Shown: piece after piece, positions 30,721-40,900 of the stretch
Layout of the letters: every line of letters starts with the position of its first letter
How positions within the stretch are numbered: the stretch's first letter is position 1
Origin: Pseudomonas helvetica
Lineage (GTDB): Bacteria; Pseudomonadota; Gammaproteobacteria; Pseudomonadales; Pseudomonadaceae
Assembly: GCF_039908645.1 (NCBI RefSeq)
Contig: NZ_CP150917.1
Coordinates: 2,553,501-2,617,500 of the forward strand
DNA length: 64,000 nucleotides
Direction: 5' to 3'
Program-made: the position numbers and the translations under genes
The notes under the pieces: generated by a model
Told to the model about the DNA's origin: nothing
Seen by the model: the letters and a program-made list of their open reading frames with translations, nothing else
Database searches by the model: none

Positions 30721-33012
30721 ATGTCGTATCGCGTTTTCATCAGCCTCTTTGTGCTGCTTATAAGCAGTGTCGCCACAGCACAAGGCACGGCGCCGGCGAT
30801 CTCATACACCCGCGACGTTCAGCCGATCTTCACTGAAAAATGCGTGGCCTGCCATGCCTGCTATGACTCCGCCTGTCAGCTCAATCTGGGCAGTGGTGAA
30901 GGTGCGGCGCGTGGCGCCACCAAGCGCCTGGTCTATGATGGCCAGCGCAGCCAGGCGGCTCAACCGACCCGGCTGTTTTATGATGCTTTTGGCAAGTCGG
31001 CCTGGCAGTCCAGAGGCTTTAGTTCGGTACTCGATGCTCAGGGCAGTCAAGCGGCGCTGATGGCGCGCATGCTCGAACTCGGTCACCGGACGCCGCTGCA
31101 ACCCAACGCCAGGTTGCCGGAAGAGATTGTGCTGGGACTCAATCGCGAGACCATGTGCCCGATGCCAGGAGAGTTCGAGGCCTACGCCGGCGCCCATCCG
31201 AAAGAAGGCATGCCGCTGGCGGTGACCGGGCTGACCGATCAGCAGTACCAGACGCTGCAACGCTGGCTGGCCTCCGGTGCGCCAATCGACCAGCAGGGCC
31301 TGGTCCCGAGCGCCAGGGAAGCCTTGCAGGTGGTGCAGTGGGAAAACCTGCTGAACGCACCGGGCGCCCGTGAAAGTCTGGTAGCACGCTGGTTGTTCGA
31401 GCACTGGTTTCTGGCGCATATCTACTTCAAGGACGGTGAGCCGGGGCACTTCTTCCAGTGGGTGCGTTCGCGCACACCGACGGGCCAACCGATCGACCTG
31501 ATCAACAGCCGTCGCCCGAACGACGATCCGGGCACCCAGGTGTATTACCGCTTGTGGCCGGTGCAAGGGGTGATCGTGCACAAGACGCACATCACCTATC
31601 CGCTGAGCCCGGCGAAAATGGCCCGGATCAAAACCCTGTTCTACAACGGCAACTGGCAGGTTCACGCCTTGCCGGGTTATGGCCCGGAACGTCGGGCCAA
31701 TCCGTTCGAGACCTTCCAGGCGATTCCGGCCCAGGCGCGGTATCAGTTCATGCTCGATAACGCCGAATACTTCGTGCGCACCTTTATCCGCGGCCCGGTC
31801 TGTCGCGGGCAGATCGCTACCGACGTGATCCGCGACAACTTCTGGGCGTTCTTCCAGGCGCCGGAGCATGACCTGTACATCACCGATCCGAGTTATCGCG
31901 GCAAGGCCACGCCATTGCTGGCCATGCCCGGCCAGAATGACGATGTCGGCAGCGTGCTGAGCCTGTGGCATGCCTACCGCGACAAGCGTAACGAGTACGA
32001 AGCCTTGCGCCGTGACACCTACGCCAAGGCACACGCGCCGAGTTGGTCGACCTTGTGGGCCGGTAACGACAACGCCTTGCTGAGCATCTTCCGGCATTTT
32101 GACAGTGCTTCAGTGAACAAGGGGCTGATCGGTGAAGTGCCACAGACCATGTGGTTATTCGACTACCCGTTGCTGGAGCGCACCTATTATCAGCTGGCGG
32201 TCAACTTCGACGTGTTCGGCAACGTTTCCCATCAGGCGCAGACCCGGCTGTATTTCGACTTGATCCGTAACGGCGCCGAGCAGAATTTCCTGCGCCTGAT
32301 GCCGGCCGATTCGCGTGACGGGTATCTGGACGACTGGTATCAGAGCAGCGGCAAATTCAAGATGTGGCTGGATTACGAAAGCATCGACAACGATAAGCCG
32401 ACTGCACTGAAACTCGACGAGAAAGACCCGAAACGCGATTTCGTCCAGCAATTGCTGATGCGTTACGGTGACCTGAACGCCAGTCCTGATCCGATCAATC
32501 GCTGCGATGGCGCTTATTGCTCACGGCCCAATATCGATCCGGCCTTGCAGAATGCCGAGCAGGCATTGAGTCGCCTGACCGCACGCCCGGCGGCCGGGCT
32601 TAAGGTGATCGACCAGTTGCCGGAAGCGACGATGCTGCGCATCGAAAGTCGCAGCGGCAAGCGCGAGGTGTACAGCCTGCTGCGCAACCGTGCCCACAGC
32701 AACGTGGCGTTCCTGCTCGGCGAGGCGTTGCGCTATCAGCCGGGGCTGGACACCTTGACCATTTATCCCGGTGTGCTCAGCAGCTACCCGAACTTCATGT
32801 TCAACATTCCCGCTGAACAAGTACCGGCATTTGTCGCCGAGATGGAGAATGCCAAGAATGCCCAGGACTTCGAGAAAATCGTCGAGCACTGGGGGATTCG
32901 TCGCAGCCATCCGCAGTTCTGGCAGTATTTCCACGATTTAAGCCGGTATATCCACGAGACCGATCCGGTGGAAGAGGGCGTACTGGACATGAATCGCTAC
33001 GAAAACCTGTGA
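30721..33012 (+). CDS. cti: Fatty acid cis/trans isomerase
   Basis: A 763-residue periplasmic heme protein that converts cis to trans unsaturated membrane fatty acids during solvent or heat stress. A cleavable signal peptide covers residues 1-20 (ending SSVATAQG). The cytochrome-type motif CVACH is at residues 41-45. The length equals that of known Cti proteins. The start at 30721 gives the signal peptide directly at the N-terminus; upstream in-frame ATGs (30703, 30631) would place a basic extension before it. It is divergent from metH, an arrangement known from other pseudomonads. Confidence 0.95.
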   Translation: MSYRVFISLFVLLISSVATAQGTAPAISYTRDVQPIFTEKCVACHACYDSACQLNLGSGEGAARGATKRLVYDGQRSQAAQPTRLFYDAFGKSAWQSRGFSSVLDAQGSQAALMARMLELGHRTPLQPNARLPEEIVLGLNRETMCPMPGEFEAYAGAHPKEGMPLAVTGLTDQQYQTLQRWLASGAPIDQQGLVPSAREALQVVQWENLLNAPGARESLVARWLFEHWFLAHIYFKDGEPGHFFQWVRSRTPTGQPIDLINSRRPNDDPGTQVYYRLWPVQGVIVHKTHITYPLSPAKMARIKTLFYNGNWQVHALPGYGPERRANPFETFQAIPAQARYQFMLDNAEYFVRTFIRGPVCRGQIATDVIRDNFWAFFQAPEHDLYITDPSYRGKATPLLAMPGQNDDVGSVLSLWHAYRDKRNEYEALRRDTYAKAHAPSWSTLWAGNDNALLSIFRHFDSASVNKGLIGEVPQTMWLFDYPLLERTYYQLAVNFDVFGNVSHQAQTRLYFDLIRNGAEQNFLRLMPADSRDGYLDDWYQSSGKFKMWLDYESIDNDKPTALKLDEKDPKRDFVQQLLMRYGDLNASPDPINRCDGAYCSRPNIDPALQNAEQALSRLTARPAAGLKVIDQLPEATMLRIESRSGKREVYSLLRNRAHSNVAFLLGEALRYQPGLDTLTIYPGVLSSYPNFMFNIPAEQVPAFVAEMENAKNAQDFEKIVEHWGIRRSHPQFWQYFHDLSRYIHETDPVEEGVLDMNRYENL

Positions 33013-33708
<696 letters not shown>

Positions 33709-33726
33709 GGTGTTCGCTGCGACATG

Positions 33727-33757
33727 AAAAACGGTGCCCGTGAGCGCCGTTTTTTTA
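33727..33757 (+). terminator. Terminator after nfuA
   Basis: Stem AAACGGTGC / GCGCCGTTT with one wobble, loop CCGTGA, then seven T residues; located 18 bases after the nfuA stop codon. Confidence 0.85.
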
Positions 33758-33768
33758 TGCCCGCGATT

Positions 33769-33896
33769 TGTGGCGAGGGGGCTTGTCGGAACGCCGCACC
33801 GCCCCGCTCGGCGGCGAAGCCGTCGCAAAGCGGTATGTCTGAAAGAACACAGGGGGCCGCTTCGCGACCCAACGGGGGCAAGCCCCCTCACCACAG
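33769..33896. repeat. REP-like inverted pair
   Basis: GTGGCGAGGGGGCTTG at 33771 and its inverted partner CAAGCCCCCTCACCAC ending at 33895, with internal GGCGGCGAAGCCGTCG and GGGGCCGCTTCGCGAC hairpins. It lies between the convergent nfuA and cobM genes. Confidence 0.85.
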
Positions 33897-33909
33897 GTTA
33901 TGTGTGCAC

Positions 33910-34656
33910 CTAAGGGCGGTAGAGATGTGCATGCCCGGCGCGGTACAGCGACGATTCGCTGAAGGTGTCACTGCCCAACACCCGACCCACCAGAATCAGC
34001 GCCGTACGCCGGAATCCCTTGGCCTGAACCTTTTCGGCGATGTCTGTCAGCGTTCCCACCACCCAATCCTGGTCCGTCCAGCTGGCCCGATGCACCACCG
34101 CAATCGGGCAGTCCGCGCCGTAATGCGGCAGCAGTTCAGCGACGATTTTCTCCAGGTGATTGACCCCCAGATGAATCGCCATGGTCGTACCATGCTGGGC
34201 CAGGCTGCTGAATTCTTCGCCTGGCGGCATCGCGGTCTTGTCGGCGTAGCGGGTCAGGATGACGCTTTGCGAGATGTCCGGTAGCGTCAGCTCGGCACCC
34301 AACAACGCTGCACACGCAGCAGTGGCGGTGACGCCAGGAATGATTTCAAACGGAATGTTCAGCTCGCGCAGATAACGAATCTGCTCGCCGATCGCCCCAT
34401 ACAGGCTCGGATCGCCGGAATGCACGCGCGCTACATCCTGACCTTTGTCGTGGGCGATTCTGATCAGTTCGACGATCTGTTCCAGGTGCAATTCGGCGCT
34501 GTTGACCACCTGTTCAGCCTGATGGCCTTCCAATACGGCTTCAGGCACCAGCGAGCCGGCGTAGATGATCACCGGGCAGCTGCGAATCAGTCGCTGGCCC
34601 TTGACCGTGATCAGTTCCGGGTCGCCGGGACCTGCGCCAATGAAGTAGACGGTCAT
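33910..34656 (-). CDS. cobM: Precorrin-4 C11-methyltransferase
   Basis: A 248-residue SAM-dependent methyltransferase of the tetrapyrrole methylase family in aerobic cobalamin synthesis. Motifs: VYFIGAGPGDPELITVKG at the N-terminus (GAGPGDPxLxT), VHSGDPSLYGAIGEQ and VIPGVTA. TVYFIGAG with IIYAGSLVP distinguishes CobM/CbiF from the other methylases. The start 34656 is supported by AGGAG in the following minus-strand leader; the frame extends to 34710 without signal. It is the last gene of the riboswitch-controlled cbtB-cbtA-cobE-cobM unit. Confidence 0.94.
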   Translation of the reverse strand: MTVYFIGAGPGDPELITVKGQRLIRSCPVIIYAGSLVPEAVLEGHQAEQVVNSAELHLEQIVELIRIAHDKGQDVARVHSGDPSLYGAIGEQIRYLRELNIPFEIIPGVTATAACAALLGAELTLPDISQSVILTRYADKTAMPPGEEFSSLAQHGTTMAIHLGVNHLEKIVAELLPHYGADCPIAVVHRASWTDQDWVVGTLTDIAEKVQAKGFRRTALILVGRVLGSDTFSESSLYRAGHAHLYRP

Positions 34657-34737
34657 GGCCGGCTCCTGTGAAAAATTGTCAAAGCAAGGCTTCAGATGAA
34701 GATTGCTCATGATCGAAGGCGGGGATTATCGAGGATT

Positions 34738-35151
34738 TTACGCGGCGCCGGCCAATGCAAACGTCGCCTGGGCATATTTTTGTCGCGGGATCAGCAGTTT
34801 TGCCGGTGTCTGCGCCAGTTGTTCGGCGAGGGCCAGTGCGGCACTTTCCGCTATGCCATAGCAGCCGGTGCGCTCGAAAGCGATTTGCGAGCGATGGCTG
34901 AGTTGCGCTTGATAGCTGGAAAGTTGCTCGCTGCTGAAGCAGATCAGTGGCAGTGACAGTTGCCGGGCCAACTCGATCAGACCGGGCTCATCACGTTTCA
35001 GATCGATGCTGGCCAAGGCCTTGATCGTTCGTAATTCGATGTGATGAGCCTGCAACGCCTGGTCGAGCAACGTGCGCAGCGTGCTGGCCGGGCAGCCGCG
35101 CTGGCAGCCCAGGCCGACCACCAGGGTCGGCGCTGCGCGCGTTTCACTCAT
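34738..35151 (-). CDS. cobE: Cobalamin biosynthesis protein CobE (CbiG C-terminal type)
   Basis: A 137-residue protein matching the C-terminal domain of CbiG: LVVGLGCQRGCPASTLRTLL at the start and IKALASIDLKRDEPGLIELARQLSLPL are diagnostic. In the aerobic pathway CobE is a small helper, possibly a precorrin-binding protein (role not firmly established). Start ATG 35151 overlaps the cbtA stop by four bases (ATGA), so translation is coupled. Followed by cobM after 81 bases. Confidence 0.92.
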   Translation of the reverse strand: MSETRAAPTLVVGLGCQRGCPASTLRTLLDQALQAHHIELRTIKALASIDLKRDEPGLIELARQLSLPLICFSSEQLSSYQAQLSHRSQIAFERTGCYGIAESAALALAEQLAQTPAKLLIPRQKYAQATFALAGAA

Positions 35152-35849
35152 GCGTGGTATTGACCATCGCTTTTGCGGCGGAACAACCAAGCGCTGATCA
35201 GGCCCATGGCCAGCCAGAACGCGGCGTTGGTCAGCTGCGAGGCGATTTTGAATTGCGCTTCGAGGGCTTCGGGGGCCAGCATCGAATGCACTTCAGGCTG
35301 CGGTGCGCCGATGATGTGCGGCACGGCCAGAATGGCGACACCGAGCACTTTCAGTAGCCAATGCCGGGCGAACACGATCAGCGCGATACCGACAGCGGTG
35401 GACGCTGCCGTGCTGATCCACCAGATCTGCCGTTGTGTCAGGTCTGCGGCGGCAGTTCCCGGCAATTCCGGCGGCAAGCCCAGGGTCGGAGCGAGGACGA
35501 AGGTCGCGTAACCGGCCAATCCCCAGAGCAGGCCTTGAGAAGTGCGAGTCGGCGCGCGCAGGGTGTAGAGACCCGCGAGCATCAGCGCAAAACCGACGGC
35601 GACCACCAGATTACCGCCAGTGGTCGACAGCACGCGCTGCCAGCCATCTTCCGGTTCCCAATCCTCTGCATCGTGGGTGTGACCAGCCATGGCACCTTCG
35701 GCATGTTCATGGACTTCAGCCGCCGGGGCTTTTTCGTAGGTCTCCGCCTGCAGAATCAGCGGCGCGACCCAGAAGCTTTGCAGCAGGGTCAGCAGCAGGG
35801 CGGCCAGCAAGCCGGTGAAACCTGCGGTTTGCGCTATACGCTTGATCAT
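35148..35849 (-). CDS. cbtA: CbtA family cobalt transporter subunit
   Basis: A 233-residue membrane protein with about five to six hydrophobic segments and a histidine-rich loop after the first one (residues about 46-62: HEHAEGAMAGHTHDAED). This layout is that of CbtA, a proposed cobalt uptake permease that is regularly under B12 riboswitches. Start 35849 is just 11 bases after the cbtB stop. The frame continues upstream to 35954 but that overlaps cbtB in another frame. Confidence 0.93.
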   Translation of the reverse strand: MIKRIAQTAGFTGLLAALLLTLLQSFWVAPLILQAETYEKAPAAEVHEHAEGAMAGHTHDAEDWEPEDGWQRVLSTTGGNLVVAVGFALMLAGLYTLRAPTRTSQGLLWGLAGYATFVLAPTLGLPPELPGTAAADLTQRQIWWISTAASTAVGIALIVFARHWLLKVLGVAILAVPHIIGAPQPEVHSMLAPEALEAQFKIASQLTNAAFWLAMGLISAWLFRRKSDGQYHA

Positions 35850-35860
35850 CTCGGCAGGTC

Positions 35861-36052
35861 TCAGTGGCACGGGAACGCAGAACTGTGACGGGTATCGTGG
35901 GCGGCGTTGTGCACCGCGTCGATGTGCGAGAAGCCGGCGAAATACACAAGGCACGCGCCCAGAATCGATGCGCCAATAGCGGCAACGAGGCGTTGGCTCA
36001 GGGTGGAGGTGGTGCTGGTGGTGACGTGGCGAGTGCTGCTGATGATCGACAT
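35861..36052 (-). CDS. cbtB: CbtB family cobalt transporter subunit
   Basis: A 63-residue protein with one membrane helix (AAIGASILGACLVYFAGF) and a C-terminal histidine cluster (SHIDAVHNAAHDTRHSSAFPCH) likely to bind cobalt. This is the CbtB family, always paired with CbtA. AGAGGGAAG lies 6 bases before the ATG. First gene after the leftward B12 riboswitch. Confidence 0.93.
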   Translation of the reverse strand: MSIISSTRHVTTSTTSTLSQRLVAAIGASILGACLVYFAGFSHIDAVHNAAHDTRHSSAFPCH

Positions 36053-36159
36053 GGCGCTTCCCTCTGGTCAGTCAGTGGGTGAATCGAGCGCATGCAAACC
36101 CCCGCGAGCCGGGCACGCAGAGGCTAAAACAGCGCCCGCCCACCGCGGGTTTGTTATTG

Positions 36160-36372
36160 ATGTGTTGCGGGCCGGTCTCCGGGCTCACGAGGGGCTGGCA
36201 TTCGCCGAACCTGCAAGAATCGCCTTCCCATGCCGAACTGCTGGCACAGTGGATCTGATTCTTCGCTCGCTTACCGTTGCGGGGGCAGCACCGGACTGAC
36301 ATGGCTTTTGAGTAAAGCACATGATTCACCGGTTTCCCGTTTCACCCTATGAAGGGCACCCGTAACAAGGTG
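36160..36372 (-). promoter_or_regulatory. Cobalamin riboswitch controlling cbtB-cbtA-cobE-cobM
   Basis: Read on the minus strand the region carries the conserved B12 riboswitch blocks in order: GGGTGAAACGGGAAACCGGTG, then CAGTCCGGTGCTGCCCCCGC with AACGGTAAGCGA, then GCCCCTCGTGAGCCCGGAGACCGGCC. Ligand binding normally represses the downstream genes. Below it a GC-rich segment (36084-36158: AACCCGCGG and CGCGGGGGTTT can pair) may be the expression platform. It is divergent from a second B12 riboswitch 240 bases away. Confidence 0.95.
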
Positions 36373-36427
36373 CGTAGGAGAGCATGGGCGAGGGCGGGGC
36401 GTCAATTGGCACGCGTTCTCAGTTGAG

Positions 36428-36564
36428 GTCTAAGCAGAACCCTGTGGCGAGGGAGCTTGCTCCCGCTCGGCGGCGCAGCCGTCGTAAATCGTGTGCACGC
36501 GGGGTACTTGCGGGAATGAGGGGCCGCTTCGCGACCCAGCGGGAGCAAGCCCCCTCGCCACAGT
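36428..36564. repeat. REP-like inverted pair between the two riboswitches
   Basis: TGTGGCGAGGGAGCTTGCTC starts at 36441 and its inverted partner GAGCAAGCCCCCTCGCCACA ends at 36562, with GGCGGCGCAGCCGTCG and GGGGCCGCTTCGCGACC hairpins between. It separates two divergent riboswitch-driven units. Confidence 0.85.
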
Positions 36565-36609
36565 GGATCGCGAACATTGACCCGCCCCGATGCGATGCGT
36601 AGCCTTGCG

Positions 36610-36798
36610 CTTTCGAGGTTCTTTGGCGCGTGCGCCGAAGCTAAGAAGGGAACGCGGTCGATGCCGCGGCTGCCCCCGCAACTGTGAACGGTTTCGTTTC
36701 TGCCATGCCACTGCGCTCTTTTGTTTTCAGGCGCGGGAAGGTGCAGGAATCGTCAGTCGAAAGACTGGCCCACCGTCAGCCAGGAGACCTGCCTCGCT
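36610..36798 (+). promoter_or_regulatory. Cobalamin riboswitch controlling cobW-cobN
   Basis: On the plus strand: GAGGTTCTTTGG, then AAGCTAAGAAGGGAACGCGG, CGCGGCTGCCCCCGCAACTG with TGAACGG, then AAGACTGGCC and CAGCCAGGAGACCTGCC. These are the canonical B12-box elements. A GC-rich hairpin-forming region (36815-36880, CCGG...CCGG) between the aptamer and cobW is a probable expression platform. Confidence 0.95.
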
Positions 36799-36908
36799 AC
36801 AGATTCTCACTACAACCGGGCGGGGTGATCCGGTGGCGAATTCTTCCGCGCGCTCAAGCGCTGCCGGTTGTCGTCCCGTATGCCCGCCACCTTGCCAAAG
36901 GGCATCCG

Positions 36909-37976
36909 ATGAAAACACTGGCCAAACTTCCCGTCACCATCGTTACCGGCTTCCTCGGCTCGGGCAAAACCACCTTGCTGCGGCACATGCTCGATAACGC
37001 CCAGGGCCGACGCATCGCGGTGATCGTCAACGAGTTTGGCGAGCTGGGCATTGACGGCGAAATCCTCAAGCAATGCTCCATCGGCTGCACTGAAGAAGAA
37101 GCCAACGGCCGCGTGTATGAACTGGCCAACGGCTGCCTGTGCTGCACCGTTCAGGAAGAGTTCTTCCCGGTGATGCGCGAACTGGTTGCCCGTCGCGGCG
37201 ATCTCGACCACATCCTCATCGAGACCTCCGGCCTGGCCCTGCCAAAACCGTTGGTCCAGGCCTTCCAGTGGCCGGAAATCCGCAGCGCCTGCACCGTGGA
37301 TGCGGTGATCACCGTGGTCGACAGCCCGGCCGTGGCCGCTGGTACTTTCGCTGCGTTCCCGGATCAGGTCGATGCCCAGCGCAAACTCGACCCGAACCTG
37401 GACCACGAATCGCCTCTGCACGAGCTGTTCGCCGACCAACTGGCCAGCGCCGACCTGGTGATTCTCAACAAGGCCGACCTGATCAGCCCGGCAGATCTGG
37501 CCAAAGTGCGCCTGGAAGTCGCCGAAGAACTGCCGCCCGCGGTGAAAATCATCGAAGCCAGCAGCGGTCGCTTGCCGCTGGACGTGCTGATCGGTCTGGG
37601 CGCCGGCTCTGAAGAGCACATCGACGGACGTCACAGCCACCACGACCATCACCACGATGGCGACGACCACGATGATCACGATCACGACGCTTTCGATTCG
37701 ATTTCCATCGAACTGCCGCAAGCCGACGAAAGCCTGTTGCTCGATGCCCTGACCCAATTGGTGGTTCAGCACGGCATCCTGCGGGTCAAGGGCTTCGCCG
37801 CGATCCCGAGCAAGCCGATGCGCCTGCTGATCCAGGGCGTGGGTACGCGTTTCGACAAGCACTTCGACCGTCAGTGGGGCGCAGACGAAGCGCGCAGCAC
37901 CCGTCTGGTGCTGATCGGCCAGCAATTGGACGCCGTCTTGCTCGAAGCGCAATTGCGCGCCGCGCTCAGCGTTTAA
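36909..37976 (+). CDS. cobW: Cobalamin biosynthesis GTPase CobW
   Basis: A 355-residue G3E GTPase, a metallochaperone thought to supply Co(II) to the CobN chelatase. GTPase motifs: GFLGSGKTT (residues 14-22), Switch region NEFGELGIDG, metal motif C76-L77-C78-C79, ETSGLALP and NKADL. A histidine/aspartate-rich stretch (about residues 239-260, SHHDHHHDGDDHDDHDHD) may bind metal. Start 36909 is set by the family N-terminus KLPVTIVTG and AAAGGG upstream; in-frame upstream extension runs through the riboswitch. cobN starts 3 bases after its stop. Confidence 0.96.
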   Translation: MKTLAKLPVTIVTGFLGSGKTTLLRHMLDNAQGRRIAVIVNEFGELGIDGEILKQCSIGCTEEEANGRVYELANGCLCCTVQEEFFPVMRELVARRGDLDHILIETSGLALPKPLVQAFQWPEIRSACTVDAVITVVDSPAVAAGTFAAFPDQVDAQRKLDPNLDHESPLHELFADQLASADLVILNKADLISPADLAKVRLEVAEELPPAVKIIEASSGRLPLDVLIGLGAGSEEHIDGRHSHHDHHHDGDDHDDHDHDAFDSISIELPQADESLLLDALTQLVVQHGILRVKGFAAIPSKPMRLLIQGVGTRFDKHFDRQWGADEARSTRLVLIGQQLDAVLLEAQLRAALSV

Positions 37977-37979
37977 CCC

Positions 37980-40900
37980 ATGCACCTGCTCAGGACCCAG
38001 CCCGGCGGTTTCGTCTCGGATGACAACATTGCCGACCTTGGCCAAACCCCCGCCGAGCTGGTGATTCTGTGCAGCGGCGACTCCAGTCTGGCGCTGCTCG
38101 CCGAAGCGGCGCAGCAGTTGCCCGAGGACTATCCGAGCCTGCGCCTGGCCAACCCGATGCAGGTGCAGAATCACGCCTCGGTCGACTTGTACGTCGACGA
38201 AGTGCTGCGCCACGCCAAGGTGATTCTGATCTCGCTGCACGGCGGGATCGCCTATTGGCGCTATGGCATTGAACGTCTGGTGGAGCTGTCGCAACGCGGT
38301 GTGCAACTGATTCTGGTGCCGGGCGATGACCGTCCTGACCCGGAGCTCAGCGACCTCAGCACCGTGCCTGTCGAAGACCGCGAGCGGCTTTGGCACTTTT
38401 TGCGTCAGGGCGGCATGGGCAATGCGCTGGATTTGTATCGCTGTCTGGCCAGCCGTTGGCTGGGCCGCGATTACCACTGGTCCGAACCGCAGACCTTGCC
38501 GCGTACCGCGATTTACCACCCACACAAAAGCAACGCGACGCTGGGCGATTGGCAAGCCGACTGGCAGCTTGATCAACCGGTGGCGGCGGTGCTGTTTTAC
38601 CGTTCGCATTTGCAGGCGGCGAACACCGCTTTCATCGATGTTTTCTGCCAGCGCTTGCAGGCAGCGGGGCTGAACCCGCTGCCGATAGCGCTGGCCAGTT
38701 TGAAAGAGCCCGGCTGCCTGACGGTGGTCGAGGATTGGCTGGATGAGGTGCAGGCCTCGGTGATTCTCAACACCACCGGGTTTGCTCAATCGAGCCCCGA
38801 AGCCCCGCATCTGCGACCCTTCCGGCGCAATATCCCGGTGATCCAGGCGATCTGCGCCCAGGACAACGAACCCGGTTGGCGTGCCAGCGAGCAAGGGCTT
38901 GGCCCGCGGGATCTGGCGATGCACATCGCTTTGCCGGAGCTCGATGGGCGGATCATCAGCCGACCGATCAGTTTCAAGGATCTGGCTTGGCGCAGTGAGC
39001 GCAGTCAGTCCGACGTGGTCTGCTATCGACCGCAACCTGAACGCATGGATTTTGTCGCTGAACTGGCGCGGCGCTGGGTCGAGTTGGCGCGGGTGGCGAA
39101 TACTGAAAAACGCATTGCGCTGATCCTCGCCAACTACCCGACCCGCGATGGGCGGATTGGTAACGGCGTTGGCCTCGACACGCCGGCTGCGGCGCTGAAT
39201 ATCCTGCGGGCGCTGCACGCCGAGGGCTATCCATTGCCCGCCGGTTTGCCGGAAAGCGGCACCGCATTGATTCAGCAATTGCTCGGCGGGGTCAGCAATG
39301 ACCTGGAGAGCATCGACCTGCGCCCGTGCCAGCAAAGTCTGGCACTGGCCGACTATTATTCGATGTTCAACGCTTTGCCCGAAGCCAACCGTGCAGCGGT
39401 GCTGGAACGTTGGGGATCGCCTGAAAACGACCCGATGTTCCGCAGTGGACGAATGATGGTCGCCGGGCTGCGGTTTGGCCTGACCTTTGTCGGCATTCAG
39501 CCAGCGCGCGGTTATCAGGTCGATCCGAGCGCGGTCTATCACGATCCGGACCTGGTGCCGCCCCACGGTTACCTGGCGTTCTATTTCTGGTTGCGTCAGG
39601 CCTACGGCGCCCACGCGGTGATTCACGTCGGCAAGCACGGTAACCTCGAATGGTTGCCGGGCAAGGGCGTTGGCCTGTCCGAAAGCTGCTGGCCGGACGC
39701 ATTGCTCGGGCCGCTGCCGAACATCTATCCGTTCATCGTCAACGACCCGGGCGAAGGCGCGCAGGCCAAACGGCGGACTCAGGCAGTGATCATCGACCAC
39801 CTGATGCCGCCGCTGACCCGCGCGGAAACCTACGGCCCGTTGCGCAATCTGGAACTGTTGGCCGACGAGTATTACGAAGCCCAATTGCTCGACCCACGCC
39901 GAGCGCGTGAGTTGCAGCGCGACATCCTTAATCTGGTGCGTGAAACCCATATCGACCGTGAGTTGCAACTCGACGAGAAGCTCGACAGCGACGCCGATGC
40001 CGCGATCTGGTTGCCGCGTCTGGACACCTATTTGTGCGACTTGAAAGAGTCGCAGATTCGCGACGGGCTGCACGTGTTCGGCGAATCGCCAAGCGGGCGT
40101 CTGCGTATCGACACCTTGCTGGCGTTGCTGCGCATTCCGCGCGGTGACGGTCGAGGGGCGCAATCGAGTTTGCTCCGGGCGTTGGCCAAGGCTTTCACGC
40201 TCGGGTTCGATCCGCTGGATTGTGTGTTGTCCGATCCTTGGTCCGGTCCGAAACCGACTGAATTGCTGACGCTCAGCGCTGAGGCATGGCGCACCGCTGG
40301 CGACACTCGCGAACGTCTTGAGCTGTTCGCCGCGCAGTTGATCGAGCAGGCGCTCAGCGCTGATGTCGAGTTGTTGAGTCAGCCCGGCTGGGGTGACGTC
40401 GGTGCGATCATCGGCAGCTTGCGTGACGTCGTCGCACCGCGACTGGACGCCTGCGGCCCGGCAGAAATGCGCGGTCTGCTGGATGCGCTCAGTGGTCGCT
40501 TTGTTCCGGCAGGGCCTAGCGGCGCACCGAGTCGCGGACGCCTCGATGTGCTGCCCACCGGGCGCAATTTCTACTCGGTGGATGTGCGCAACCTGCCGAC
40601 CACCACCGCCTGGCGCATTGGATTCCAGTCGGCGAACCTGATTCTTGAACGGCACCTGCAAGACCACGGCGATCATTTGCGCCAGTTGGGTTTGTCGGTC
40701 TGGGGCACGGCGACCATGCGCACCGGCGGCGATGACATCGCCCAGGCCATGGCACTGATGGGCGTGCGTCCGGTCTGGGCGACGGGCAGTCAGCGGGTCG
40801 ACGACTTCGAAATTCTGCCGCTGAGCCTGCTCGACCGGCCGCGCGTGGATGTGACGTTGCGCGTTTCCGGGTTCTTCCGCGATGCCTTCGCCAACCTGAT

